Under the pieces are notes generated by a model. The model saw nothing but the letters and a program-made list of their open reading frames with translations. It searched no databases and was not told the origin of the DNA. From Thiobacillus sp. 63-78 (GTDB lineage: Bacteria > Pseudomonadota > Gammaproteobacteria > Burkholderiales > Thiobacillaceae): a stretch of 64,000 bases of DNA. Positions 8,732-19,528 of this stretch are shown here, piece after piece; position 1 is the stretch's first letter; the number at the start of each line of letters is the position of its first letter. Position numbers and translations under genes: made by a program. The stretch covers positions 1 to 64,000 of the forward strand of contig MKWM01000017.1 in the NCBI GenBank assembly GCA_001899765.1, given 5' to 3'.

Positions 8732-9370
8732 CTAAGCCCTGCCGTCGGGAGCGAGAGGGGATTTGCACGGCTTTCGCGCCACCAGATCGATCAGTGCCGA
8801 CAGGCCGGAATGGTGGCTTCCCTCACGGATGACCGATTCATGTTCGGCCAGGTGGAGGATGTCCCAGTCGCCAAACCAGTCCCGCAGCAATGCTGCGGTG
8901 TACATATTGGCGGCATGGGGCGGCCCGCCCGTGGCAAACTCGATCTGCTTCGGCGTATAGCCCTGCAGAATCAGCACGCCACCCGGTTTCAGCGTGCGGC
9001 GTATGCCGGCGGTGATGCGGTCGCGCTCGGGGGGCGGCGCAAACTGGATGAAGATGGCCACCACCAGATCGTAAGCCGCCTCCGGCCAGGTCCAGTCGAG
9101 GACATCGGCCAGTTCGAAATCCAGCGTCACGCCGCGCGCGGCCGCCAGCTTGCGGGCCTTTTCCAGCGCCACCGGCGACACGTCGACCGCATGCACGTCC
9201 ACGCCCTGCGCGGCCAGCCATACGCCGTTGCGGCCTTCGCCGTCGGCGATGGACAGCGCGCGCATCCCGGGCTGGATGTGCGCCGCCTGGCTTTCGAGAA
9301 AACGGTTGGGCGCGGTGCCGAAGATGTAGTCGTCCGTGGCGTACCGCGCATCCCAGAAAGTCGAACTCAT
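8732..9370 (-). CDS. Class I SAM-dependent methyltransferase
   Basis: A 212-residue cytoplasmic methyltransferase of the small TehB/TPMT-like type. It begins FWDARYATDDYIFGTAPNRF, the usual N-terminus of this group, then the SAM-binding motif I variant ALSIADGEGRNGVWLA and the acidic end of strand 2 (HAVDVS). Motif post I/II (FELADVLDW) and LKPGGVLILQGY follow. The substrate cannot be deduced; homologues act on tellurite, thiols or remain uncharacterised. It starts 10 bp after the stop of dsbC on the same strand and could be co-transcribed with it. Confidence 0.82.
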   Translation of the reverse strand: MSSTFWDARYATDDYIFGTAPNRFLESQAAHIQPGMRALSIADGEGRNGVWLAAQGVDVHAVDVSPVALEKARKLAAARGVTLDFELADVLDWTWPEAAYDLVVAIFIQFAPPPERDRITAGIRRTLKPGGVLILQGYTPKQIEFATGGPPHAANMYTAALLRDWFGDWDILHLAEHESVIREGSHHSGLSALIDLVARKPCKSPLAPDGRA

Positions 9371-9380
9371 GCTGCCGCGC

Positions 9381-10091
9381 TCATTTGGTATTGGCGGCGA
9401 GCAGTTTTTCGAGCTGCGCGGCCGGGACCATACCGGGAATACGCTGGCCGTTGACGAAGAACAGGGTCGGCGTGCCGGACACTTTCAGCTTGTTGCCCAG
9501 TGCAATATTGGACTCTACGGGATTGGCGCACTTGCCATCATTTTTCGGTACGCTTCGGTTGGTGATGTAGTCGTCCCATGCCTTGTTGCGGTCGGGTGCG
9601 CACCAGATCTGTTTCGATACCTGCGGGGCGTTGGGATGCAGGCCCTCGATCGGGTACAGAAACGTATAGACCGTGATGTTGTCGACCTTGGCGAGTTCGG
9701 CCTCGAACTTGCGGCAATAGGGGCAATCGACGTCGGAGAACAGAATCAGCTTGCGCGCACCATTGCCCTTGACGGTTTTCAGTGCGTTATCCAGCGGGAA
9801 TGTGCCCCAGCTCACCGCCTGCAACTGGTTCAAGCGCGCCTGGGTCAGGTTGGTGCGATTCTTCAGATCGATGACGTCGCCGGCGAACACGTATTGCGCC
9901 TTGGCATCCACATAAACCAGTTGTCCATCGAGGTAAACCTCGAACAGGCCGCTGTAAGGCGTTTTCTGCACCGAGCTGATGGTGGCGCCCGGAAACTGCT
10001 GCAGCAGCGTCTTGCGTATAAGCGGCTCGTTGGCCTGCGCAGCCGTGGCGAACAGCAGGGTGGCGGCCAGCGCCAGGGGGGTGAATTTCAT
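9381..10091 (-). CDS. dsbC: Thiol:disulfide interchange protein DsbC
   Basis: Periplasmic disulfide-bond isomerase, 236 residues from the ATG at 10091, chosen because GGAG lies 7 nt upstream and because it gives a clean signal peptide (MKFTPLALAATLLFATAAQA). The N-terminal dimerisation domain covers about residues 21-80. The thioredoxin-like domain carries the active site DCPYC (Cys123, Cys126) and the structural pair Cys164/Cys188, as in E. coli DsbC. A cis-proline is seen in VSGTPTLFF. Together with SurA and LptD in the window it serves outer-membrane and periplasmic protein folding. Confidence 0.93.
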   Translation of the reverse strand: MKFTPLALAATLLFATAAQANEPLIRKTLLQQFPGATISSVQKTPYSGLFEVYLDGQLVYVDAKAQYVFAGDVIDLKNRTNLTQARLNQLQAVSWGTFPLDNALKTVKGNGARKLILFSDVDCPYCRKFEAELAKVDNITVYTFLYPIEGLHPNAPQVSKQIWCAPDRNKAWDDYITNRSVPKNDGKCANPVESNIALGNKLKVSGTPTLFFVNGQRIPGMVPAAQLEKLLAANTK

Positions 10092-10121
10092 TCGAGACTC
10101 CAAAAAAACATCATGAACATA

Positions 10122-11285
10122 TCAGGACATCGCTTCGCGCACCAAACCGGTTTTTAGCGGCGGCAAATGGTCGACGATCCACATTCCAGTATTGCGCGGC
10201 CAGCGGGCACGCGGGTCGGCAAACAGGTGATGCAGCCCATGCGTGAGGGCCTGCATCCGCCGCACGGGTTCGGCCCGCGCGCGGGCATGGTGTTGCAGCA
10301 CACGGATATCTCCACAATACGAACGGGTTTGACGATGGCGAGTCAGCGCGGCGACCAGCGATTCGGCGTCGCCGAATCCGAGATTGACGCCCTGCCCCGC
10401 CAGGGGATGCACGCCATGGGCCGCATCGCCGATCAGCGCCACACCGGGTGCCACGACGGATGCCACCCGGATCAGCCGCAGCGGAAACGCCGCCGCGGGG
10501 GTCATCAGACGCAATTCGCCCAGCCTGCGGTGGCCCGCCGTCTGCACGCTGTCAGCCAAGGCCGACGCATCCAGTGCCATGCATGCCTCCGCATGTTCCG
10601 TCCGGGTTGACCAGACCATCGACAGACGGTTCCCCGGCAGCGGCAGCCAGGCCAGAATGTCGCTGTCGAAAAACCACTGGAATGCCGTACCACGATGCGA
10701 GTGCTCGCATTCGAAATTGGCGACCACTCCGCTTTGGCCGTAGGGAGTGAGCGCCGACGCCAGACCGGCCCATTCGCGGATGCGCGAGGCGGCGCCGTCG
10801 GCGCCGACGACCAGTTCGGCCTCCAGCACCGTGCCGCCGGCCAGTGTCAGGCGTGTGGCGGCCCCTTCCCGCGTAAGTGATTCGATCGTCCCCGGGCAAT
10901 GCAGCGCCACATTGCCATCCGTCAGCAGGCTCTGCCACAAGGCCTCCTGCAGACGCCCGCTCTCAAGGATCGTCGCAAGATGCGATACGCCCGCTTGATA
11001 GGCATCGAGCCGGATCGCGCCATGAACATCGCCTGCGACGTCCATGCGGAATACCGGCTGGATGCGTTCGGCGTCCAGGCGCTGCCAGGCGCCGATGCGT
11101 TCGAGAAAATGCTGGCTGGCCGGACTGATGGCATAGACGCGCGTGTCCCAGGTTTCGCCTGGAGCGTCAGGCGGCAGGCGTTCGACCAGCGCGACCCGCA
11201 GTCCCTGCCGACCGAGCGCCAGCGCGGCGGCGGTCCCCACCAGGCCGGCGCCGACGATGACGATCTGATAGCGTTCCGGATTCAT
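10122..11285 (-). CDS. FAD-dependent ubiquinone-biosynthesis hydroxylase, UbiI/UbiF type
   Basis: Flavin monooxygenase of the UbiH/COQ6 family, 387 residues, which hydroxylates the polyprenyl-phenol ring in ubiquinone synthesis. The start at 11285 overlaps the upstream stop by ATGA and precedes the FAD-binding fingerprint VIVGAGLVGTAAALALGRQG. The second FAD motif GVALIGDAAHGVHPLAGQGV and the DG-type motif VVGADGAASRIREWAG are present. Its partner upstream is UbiH-like and pepP comes before that, the same order as pepP-ubiH-ubiI (visC) in E. coli. The exact ring position (C5, C1 or C6) cannot be set from sequence by eye. Confidence 0.85.
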   Translation of the reverse strand: MNPERYQIVIVGAGLVGTAAALALGRQGLRVALVERLPPDAPGETWDTRVYAISPASQHFLERIGAWQRLDAERIQPVFRMDVAGDVHGAIRLDAYQAGVSHLATILESGRLQEALWQSLLTDGNVALHCPGTIESLTREGAATRLTLAGGTVLEAELVVGADGAASRIREWAGLASALTPYGQSGVVANFECEHSHRGTAFQWFFDSDILAWLPLPGNRLSMVWSTRTEHAEACMALDASALADSVQTAGHRRLGELRLMTPAAAFPLRLIRVASVVAPGVALIGDAAHGVHPLAGQGVNLGFGDAESLVAALTRHRQTRSYCGDIRVLQHHARARAEPVRRMQALTHGLHHLFADPRARWPRNTGMWIVDHLPPLKTGLVREAMS

Positions 11286-12432
11286 CCGCGTGCTCCGAAA
11301 AGCATGCGCCGCGCGACAAAGGTTTTCAGCGGCGGAAAGACTTCCAGTGCCAGCAAGCCGACGCCGCGTGCACGACGCAACGGGGCGATGTCGTTGGAAA
11401 ACAAGCGCACCAGAAAATCGGTGAACCCGACGCCGCCCAGCACGTCCATGCGGCGCCCGCGCGCATAAGCCGCCAGCATGGCGGCACTCCCAAGGGCTTC
11501 GCGCGACGTGTCGCCGCACAGACCAGCCAGTTCCCAGGCATCGCGCAGGCCGATGTTGAAACCCTGGCCCGCGACCGGGTGCAGCGTCTGCGCCGCGTTG
11601 CCGATGCGCACCACGCGAGCGGCGGCTTCGCTGCCGGTCCAGGCAAGTTTCAACGGGAAGGTCCTGCGCGGGCCGGCCTGCAGGAACAGCCCCTGGCGCC
11701 CGCCGAAATGGCGATACAGCGCCGCGAGGAATTCCGCGTCCGTCATCGTGGCGATGCGCTGGGCGTCGGTCTTGCTCGCCGTCCATACCAATGCGTAGCG
11801 ATCCCTCTTTGGCAGCAACGCCACCGGGCCTTCCGGCGTGAAGCGTTCGTAGGCCTGATTGGCATGCGGCAGCTCGGTCTGCACATCGCACACCACGGCC
11901 ACCTGGTCGTAGTCGCGTTCAAACCGGGGTTTGGCTGCGGCATCGCCACGTCCGCCGTCGGCCACCACAGCCAGCGGCGTCTCCAGCGAGCGGCCCGCCG
12001 CCGCATGCACGGTCGCGGCGTCGAGGCCGGATTCGATACGATCCACGGTCACGCCATACTCGACCGCGATACCGGCCTCGGCAAGGGCCTGCTTCAACGC
12101 CACGGTCAGCGCGGCATAGGGCAGTACGTAGCCCAGCGCCGGCACATCGACGTCATCCGCAGCCAGCCGCGTCACGCCGGGTGCTCCGCGCTGCGAGATA
12201 TGGATGCGGGTGATCGGGGTCACGTCGTCGAGCTTTTGCCACACGCGGAGGCGCTCAAGAATCAGCCGCGAACCATGGGACAGTGCCAGCGTGCGGCTGT
12301 CAGCGCGGGCGTCTCCGGCCTGCGCCTCGAGTATGCGTACCGCAATGCCCTGCTGCCGCAGCGCCAGCGCGCACACGGCGCCGACCGGGCCGGCACCGGC
12401 GACGAGCACGTCGTTCATGGCCTTCAGGGGAC

Positions 12433-12436
<4 letters not shown>
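11282..12436 (-). CDS. ubiH: 2-octaprenyl-6-methoxyphenol hydroxylase-like protein
   Basis: FAD-dependent monooxygenase of ubiquinone synthesis, 384 residues. I chose the ATG at 12436 because it overlaps the pepP stop (ATGA); an ATG at 12418 immediately before the FAD fingerprint is the alternative. Motifs are VLVAGAGPVGAVCALALRQQ at the N-terminus, ADGGRGDAAA in the middle and RVVRIGNAAQTLHPVAGQGF for FAD ribityl binding. The second motif reads GNAAQTLHP, where GDAAHxxHP is commoner; GNAA is usual in UbiH. It overlaps the following hydroxylase gene by 4 bp. Confidence 0.87.
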
Positions 12437-14515
<2,079 letters not shown>

Positions 14516-14583
14516 TTAAATAGTAATCGCAAACGTCCAGTCATCGCCGCCCTGGTTTTGACTTTCTTCCCCTCTCAGCCCCG

Positions 14584-14709
14584 CCGGAAATCGAGTCTGC
14601 CGGACGGATCAGCGGTGAAGGTGTTTGAGCCCCGCCCACAAAAAACAAAATTCAAAACAGCAAGGCGGGGCGAGTTCTTCGCCGCCCGTCCGGCAGACTC
14701 GATTTCCGG
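14584..14709. repeat. 24-bp perfect inverted repeat between amgK and murU
   Basis: Arm one is 14584-14607 (begins CCGGAAATCGAGTCTG) and arm two, its exact reverse complement, is 14686-14709. The 78-bp interior contains a second, smaller inverted pair around GCCCCGCC (about 14630) and GGCGGGGC (about 14674). This forms the left half of a composite element that fills the gap of 402 bp between murU (14482) and amgK (14885). No gene is visible in the gap. Confidence 0.75.
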
Positions 14710-14739
14710 GAATTCGGGGATGTCGGGGTCGCCTTCTTT

Positions 14740-14833
14740 TGGTTACTTTTCTTGGCGAGACAAGAAAAGTGACTTGCCGCCGGGCAACCCCCGGCCAACG
14801 GTCGGCAGCCCTGCGAACACTTCAACCACAAAG
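14740..14833. repeat. Right half of composite intergenic element
   Basis: An imperfect hairpin at about 14741-14773 pairs GTTACTTTTCTTGGC with GACAAGAAAAGTGAC (13 of 15 positions). It is followed by GCCGGGCAACCCCCGGCCAA at 14779-14798 and flanking sequence, which recurs with few changes at 29797-29850 between the ABC-F gene and glyQ. TTACTTTTCTTG-type hairpins of this kind are familiar as dispersed intergenic repeats in Betaproteobacteria. Confidence 0.6.
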
Positions 14834-14884
14834 CGCTTCCCCCTCCCCAACCCTCCCCCGCTTGCGGGAGAGGGAGCGAAAAAA

Positions 14885-15898
14885 CTAGAACGTATACCCC
14901 ACCTTCACTTCCCGATTCTCCAGCCCGTCGAGCAGGAACAGCAGCGGCTTCAACTCGTCATACCGCTCGCACACGCGGCGCAGATAATGCATCACCCGCG
15001 GCATATCCTTCAGATACCCATCCTTGCTGTCGCGGTGATACAGCCGCGCGAAGATGCCGAGCACCTTGATCTGGCGCTGCGCGCCCATCCATTCGAAGTC
15101 GCGCCAGAATTCGCCGAAGTCCTCGCGCACCGGCAGACGGGCCGCGCGCGCCTTTTCCCAGTAGCGGATCACCCAGTCGAGCTGCATCTCCTCGTCCCAC
15201 TGGACGTAGGCGTCGCGGTAGATCGAGGCGAGGTCGTAGGTGATGGGGCCGTAGACCGCGTCCTGGAAGTCGAGGATGCCGGGGGTGGGGTCGGAGACCA
15301 TCAGGTTGCGCGAATGCCAGTCGCGGTGCACGTAAACCTGCGGCTGCGCCAGGTTGTTGGCGAGCAGGCGCTCGAACACGGTGTCGAGGAGGGTTTTCTG
15401 GTCGTCCTTCATGGCGACGCCGAGATGCTTCGCCACGTACCACTCGGGAAACAGCATCAGTTCGCGGGTCAACAATGTGCGGTCGTATTCCGCCAGCACG
15501 CCCGGGCGGCTCGCCTGCTGGATGCGGATCAACGCGTCGTTCGACGCCAGATACAGCCCGTTCGCCACGCCCTGATCGAGCGCGGCTTCATTCAGGGCCG
15601 ACAGATAGGTGGTATTGCCCAGATCGGTCAGCAGCAGAAAACCCCGGTCGAGGTCCTGCGCCAATACCTGCGGGACATTGACCCCGGCATCGGCAAACAG
15701 CCGGGCAACCGCGATGAACGGCCGGCAATCCTCGTGTGCCGGCGGGGCGTCCATCACGATATAATCGCGGCCTTTGACAGTGACGCGAAAATAACGGCGA
15801 AAGCTGGCGTCTGCCGACGCCGGAGCGATGTCCAGCGACCCGCCGCCCAGCTGCCGGGCGGCCCAGTCCTGTAAAGCTTGCACACGTTCCACTGTCAC
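14885..15898 (-). CDS. amgK: Anomeric MurNAc/GlcNAc kinase, APH fold
   Basis: Aminoglycoside-phosphotransferase-fold sugar kinase that phosphorylates recycled MurNAc at C1, feeding MurU. I chose the GTG at 15898, giving 337 residues (MTVERVQALQDW...), because the frame further upstream runs into the divergent lptD region. The N-lobe shows SADASFRRYFRV and YIVMDAPPAHED; the catalytic loop is VHRDWHSRNLMV (Asp and Asn) and the metal-binding aspartate is in PGILDFQDAVYG. Pairing with MurU nearby supports AmgK over a generic phosphotransferase. It is divergent from lptD, with about 50 bp between the chosen starts. Confidence 0.85.
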   Translation of the reverse strand: MTVERVQALQDWAARQLGGGSLDIAPASADASFRRYFRVTVKGRDYIVMDAPPAHEDCRPFIAVARLFADAGVNVPQVLAQDLDRGFLLLTDLGNTTYLSALNEAALDQGVANGLYLASNDALIRIQQASRPGVLAEYDRTLLTRELMLFPEWYVAKHLGVAMKDDQKTLLDTVFERLLANNLAQPQVYVHRDWHSRNLMVSDPTPGILDFQDAVYGPITYDLASIYRDAYVQWDEEMQLDWVIRYWEKARAARLPVREDFGEFWRDFEWMGAQRQIKVLGIFARLYHRDSKDGYLKDMPRVMHYLRRVCERYDELKPLLFLLDGLENREVKVGYTF

Positions 15899-15950
15899 AC
15901 TGCTCCGAATAACGCTGTTCCTGATAACCCTGGCCCGGATTTTACATCGC

Positions 15951-18218
15951 TTGTCCACCTTGCCCGGTATTACGCTCGCTGTCCTGCTGCTGGCCGCTCA
16001 TTCCGTAGCGGCGGACGGACTCGTGCTGAAAAAGGATGTCGAACTGAAAGGTTCGGCGGTGGCGGGCAAGGAAGGCCCCCTGTTCCTCACTGCGGACAAG
16101 ATCGAATCGACGGGCCCCGACGTCGTCGTCGCCAGCGGCAGGGTGGAGGCCCGTCAGGCGGGATTGAATTTCTTCAGCGACTGGCTGCGCTACGACATCA
16201 CACAGCACCAGGTACAGGCTCGTGGCGGCGTGCGGCTGGAGCAGACCGCCATGGTGGTGACAGGCGACTCGCTCCTGTTCAACCTTGATGATTACAGCGG
16301 CGAGCTGACCCACCCGGTATACCAGTTCACGATGCTGCCAGGACACGAGAAAACCAGCGTCGGCAGCGACGTCGCCCAAAGCCATCAATCGGCGGCCGCG
16401 GCGACGACGGGACGCGGCAACGCCAGTCATATCGACTTCATCAACGAAAACCAGTGCACCTTGCAGGATGCCATTTACACCACCTGCCCACTGGGCGACG
16501 ACGACTGGTTTCTCAAGGTCGGGAGTCTCGATCTCGACCGGAGCCGCAACGTGGGGACGGCACGCGACGTCTCGCTGCACTTCCTTGGCGTACCGATCCT
16601 GTATGCGCCGTGGATGGATTTTCCGCTCAACAATGTACGCAAGAGCGGCATCCTCGCACCGACTTTCGGCACCACGCAACGCAGCGGCGTTGATCTTCTG
16701 GTGCCTTATTACCTCAATCTCGCCCCCAACTACGATGCCACGCTGTATCCGCGCCTGCTGTCCAAACGCGGCGTGCAGCTGGGCGGCGAATTCCGCTACC
16801 TGCTGGATGACGCTCATGGCGTCAACCGTCTGGAATACCTGCCCAACGACAGCGTCGCGGGGCGCTCGCGCTGGAGTGCCGCGCTGAGCAACAGCTATCG
16901 CCTGAACGACACCACCGAGGCCGGCATGCTGTTCAATCGCGTGTCCGATAACGATTATTTCCGTGACCTGTCCAACCTGCTGGCCGTCACGTCGCTCACC
17001 CAGCTTGACCGTGAAGTCTGGCTGACCACCCAGCACGCCAACTGGAATGCGAGCATTCGTGCCCAAAGCTACCAGACCCTGCAGGATTCCACGTCCACCA
17101 CTCCCATTCCCAGGCCTTATGCACTGATGCCGCAGGCTCGCCTGGGCGTCTCGAAAATGTTCGGGAGCGGGCTGGAATTCAATATGGACAGTGAAGCCAC
17201 CCGCTTCTCCCATGCCACCCTGGTCGACGGCACACGGGTGCTGGCCTATCCGACGCTGCGCATGCCGCTCACCAACTCGTTCGGCTTCCTCACGCCGCAG
17301 ATCGGCTGGCACAGCACCTATTACGCGCTGGACAACACGACGACAAACCCGCAGCACATCAGCCGCAACCTGCCCATTTTCAGCCTCGACAGCGGCGTGA
17401 CCTTCGACCGGCCGTTCCATTTTGCAGGCCAGGATTACGAGCAGACGCTGGAGCCGCGTGCCTATTACGTGTTCGCGCCGTACCGCAAGCAGGACAACAT
17501 TCCGAACTTCGACACGGGCCTGCTCGATTTCAGCTACGCGCAGATGTTCACTGAAAACCAGTTCATCGGCGGCGACCGCGTCAACGACGCCAACCAGCTG
17601 ACGGTAGCCGTCACCAGCCGCTTCACCGAGGCGACCAGCGGGCTGGAACGGCTGCAGGTCACGCTCGGTCAGCGTTTTTACTTCAGCGATCAGCGCGTCA
17701 CCCTGAATCCGGGCGATCCTGTCCGCACCACCAGCTCCACCGATCTGCTTGCCGCCATCAGTGGCCAGATCACGCGCGACTGGCGCATCGATACCGCATG
17801 GCAGTTCGACACCCAGAACGGCACCACCGTCCGCCAGAACCTTGGCGCCTCCTATCGCCCCGGCCCCGGCCGCGTGGTGAACCTGGGTTACCGCTTCATC
17901 GATCAGACGACGGAACAGGTCGACCTGTCCGCGCAGTGGCCGCTCTCCCGTCGCTGGTACGGCATGTTCCGCTACAACTATTCCTTCAAGGACGACAAAC
18001 TGGTCGAAGGCCTGGCCGGGTTTGAATACAATGGCGGCTGCTGGGTCCTGCGCGGCGTGCTGCAGCGCCTGGCCACCAAGGAAAATCAGTCCACCGACGC
18101 GTTGTTCTTCCAGCTGGAGTTGAACGGAATGGGACGCATCGGCTCCAACCCGCTCGACGCTTTGAAACACAGTGTTCCCGGATACAGGCCTAGCAATGAA
18201 ATTACTCAAACGCCCTGA
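15951..18218 (+). CDS. lptD: LPS-assembly protein LptD
   Basis: Outer-membrane beta-barrel that inserts lipopolysaccharide into the outer leaflet, with LptE. About 755 residues from the TTG at 15951, which gives a signal peptide ending HSVAADG; the start is uncertain, since an ATG at 15828 lies inside the antisense amgK coding region. The N-terminal LptA-like jellyroll (ADKIESTGPDVVVASGRVEA) is followed by the barrel domain from about residue 185. Conserved cysteines occur in NENQCTLQDAIYTTCPLGD and near the end (GGCWVLRGV), matching the disulfides of LptD, for which dsbC in this window may be relevant. It overlaps surA by 23 bp. Confidence 0.92.
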   Translation: MSTLPGITLAVLLLAAHSVAADGLVLKKDVELKGSAVAGKEGPLFLTADKIESTGPDVVVASGRVEARQAGLNFFSDWLRYDITQHQVQARGGVRLEQTAMVVTGDSLLFNLDDYSGELTHPVYQFTMLPGHEKTSVGSDVAQSHQSAAAATTGRGNASHIDFINENQCTLQDAIYTTCPLGDDDWFLKVGSLDLDRSRNVGTARDVSLHFLGVPILYAPWMDFPLNNVRKSGILAPTFGTTQRSGVDLLVPYYLNLAPNYDATLYPRLLSKRGVQLGGEFRYLLDDAHGVNRLEYLPNDSVAGRSRWSAALSNSYRLNDTTEAGMLFNRVSDNDYFRDLSNLLAVTSLTQLDREVWLTTQHANWNASIRAQSYQTLQDSTSTTPIPRPYALMPQARLGVSKMFGSGLEFNMDSEATRFSHATLVDGTRVLAYPTLRMPLTNSFGFLTPQIGWHSTYYALDNTTTNPQHISRNLPIFSLDSGVTFDRPFHFAGQDYEQTLEPRAYYVFAPYRKQDNIPNFDTGLLDFSYAQMFTENQFIGGDRVNDANQLTVAVTSRFTEATSGLERLQVTLGQRFYFSDQRVTLNPGDPVRTTSSTDLLAAISGQITRDWRIDTAWQFDTQNGTTVRQNLGASYRPGPGRVVNLGYRFIDQTTEQVDLSAQWPLSRRWYGMFRYNYSFKDDKLVEGLAGFEYNGGCWVLRGVLQRLATKENQSTDALFFQLELNGMGRIGSNPLDALKHSVPGYRPSNEITQTP

Positions 18219-19506
18219 GTGGCGCCGCCCCCAGTGGGTACTGGCGCTGCTGATCGCCGTATCGACCCTGATGCCGGCCCACGCCGCCGTGCAGGAGCTC
18301 GATCGCATCGTCGCCGTCGTCAACGACGAGGTCATCACCCACCAGGAACTCGCCCGGCGTTACGACGAAGTCGTGCGCACCCTGTCGCGGCAGAACACCC
18401 CGCTGCCGCCGCGCAACGTGCTGGAGAAGCAACTGCTCGAACGCATGGTCACCGAACTCGCCCTGCAGCAGCACGCCCGCGCCACCGGGATCCGCGTCGA
18501 TCCGACCCAGGTCGAACACGCCCTGCAGCGCATCGCGGCGCAGAACAAACTCGACATGGCCGGCCTGCAGGCCGCCCTCGAAAAAGACGGCCAGACTCTC
18601 GACAGCATGCGCACCACTATCCGCAACGAGCTCCTCATCGCACGCGCCCGCGAACGCGATGTCGACAACCGGATCTCCGTCAGCGATGCCGAAATCGAAG
18701 GCTATCTGCAGACGCAGGCCCAGCAGGGCGTGGAAACGGAATACGACTTCGCCCACATCCTGGTGACCGTGCCGGAAAACGCCTCGCCCGAGCAGATCCA
18801 GGCACGCCGCGCGCGCGCCGAGGACATCGCCGCCCAGCTTGCCAAGGGCGCCGATTTCGCCCAGTTGTCGGCCAGCTATTCCGATGCGTCCAACGCGTTG
18901 CAGGGCGGCGACTTCGGCTGGCGCGCCAGCGGCAAGATTCCGACCCTGTTCGCCGATGCGCTGAAATCGATGCAGCCGGGCCAGATCAGCCCGATCCTGC
19001 GGAGCAGCAACGGTTTTCACATCCTCAAGCTCCTCGACAAGCGCGGGCTCGATGCCACGCTCAACGTGACGCAGACGCACGCGCGCCACATCCTCATCAA
19101 GACCAACGAGCTCACCTCGGAAGCCGACGCCCGCAACCGTCTGCTGCAACTCAAGGAACGCATCGAGAACGGGGCAAAGTTCGAAGACATGGCGCGTCTG
19201 CAATCCGAGGACGCCAGCGCCTCCAAAGGCGGCGACCTCGGCTGGATCAACCCGGGCGACACCGTCCCCGAATTCGAGAAAGCCATGAACGCGCTGAAGC
19301 CCGGTGAAATCAGCGATCCCATCCAGACGCCTTTCGGCTGGCATCTGATCCAGGTGCTTGAACGCCGTAATCAGGACGTCACCCAGGAACGTCAGAAACT
19401 GCTCGCGCGCCAGGCCATCCGCGAACGCAAGGGTGAGGAAGCCTTCCAGGACTGGGTACGGCAGATTCGCGACGCGGCCTATGTCGAAATCCGCCCGCTC
19501 GACTGA
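18196..19506 (+). CDS. surA: Periplasmic chaperone and peptidyl-prolyl isomerase SurA
   Basis: Periplasmic chaperone for outer-membrane proteins including LptD, 436 residues. The ATG at 18196 gives a signal peptide (MKLLKRPEWRRPQWVLALLI, ending in AHA). The SurA N-terminal chaperone domain starts with LDRIVAVVNDEVITHQEL; two parvulin domains follow at about residues 180-280 (FAHILVTVPENAS) and 292-390 (ARHILIKTNELTSEADAR). The start lies inside the end of lptD and the gene is followed 22 bp later by pdxA, the conserved lptD-surA-pdxA-rsmA order. Confidence 0.95.
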   Translation: MKLLKRPEWRRPQWVLALLIAVSTLMPAHAAVQELDRIVAVVNDEVITHQELARRYDEVVRTLSRQNTPLPPRNVLEKQLLERMVTELALQQHARATGIRVDPTQVEHALQRIAAQNKLDMAGLQAALEKDGQTLDSMRTTIRNELLIARARERDVDNRISVSDAEIEGYLQTQAQQGVETEYDFAHILVTVPENASPEQIQARRARAEDIAAQLAKGADFAQLSASYSDASNALQGGDFGWRASGKIPTLFADALKSMQPGQISPILRSSNGFHILKLLDKRGLDATLNVTQTHARHILIKTNELTSEADARNRLLQLKERIENGAKFEDMARLQSEDASASKGGDLGWINPGDTVPEFEKAMNALKPGEISDPIQTPFGWHLIQVLERRNQDVTQERQKLLARQAIRERKGEEAFQDWVRQIRDAAYVEIRPLD

Positions 19507-19528
19507 GCGGCCGGATTACGAAGAAGCC

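Noticed and set aside
15942-18338. 798-codon open frame antisense to lptD
   Set aside because: The plus strand encodes LptD with clear family sequence; the minus frame is Arg/Gln/His-rich with no recognisable domain, a typical shadow in GC-rich DNA.
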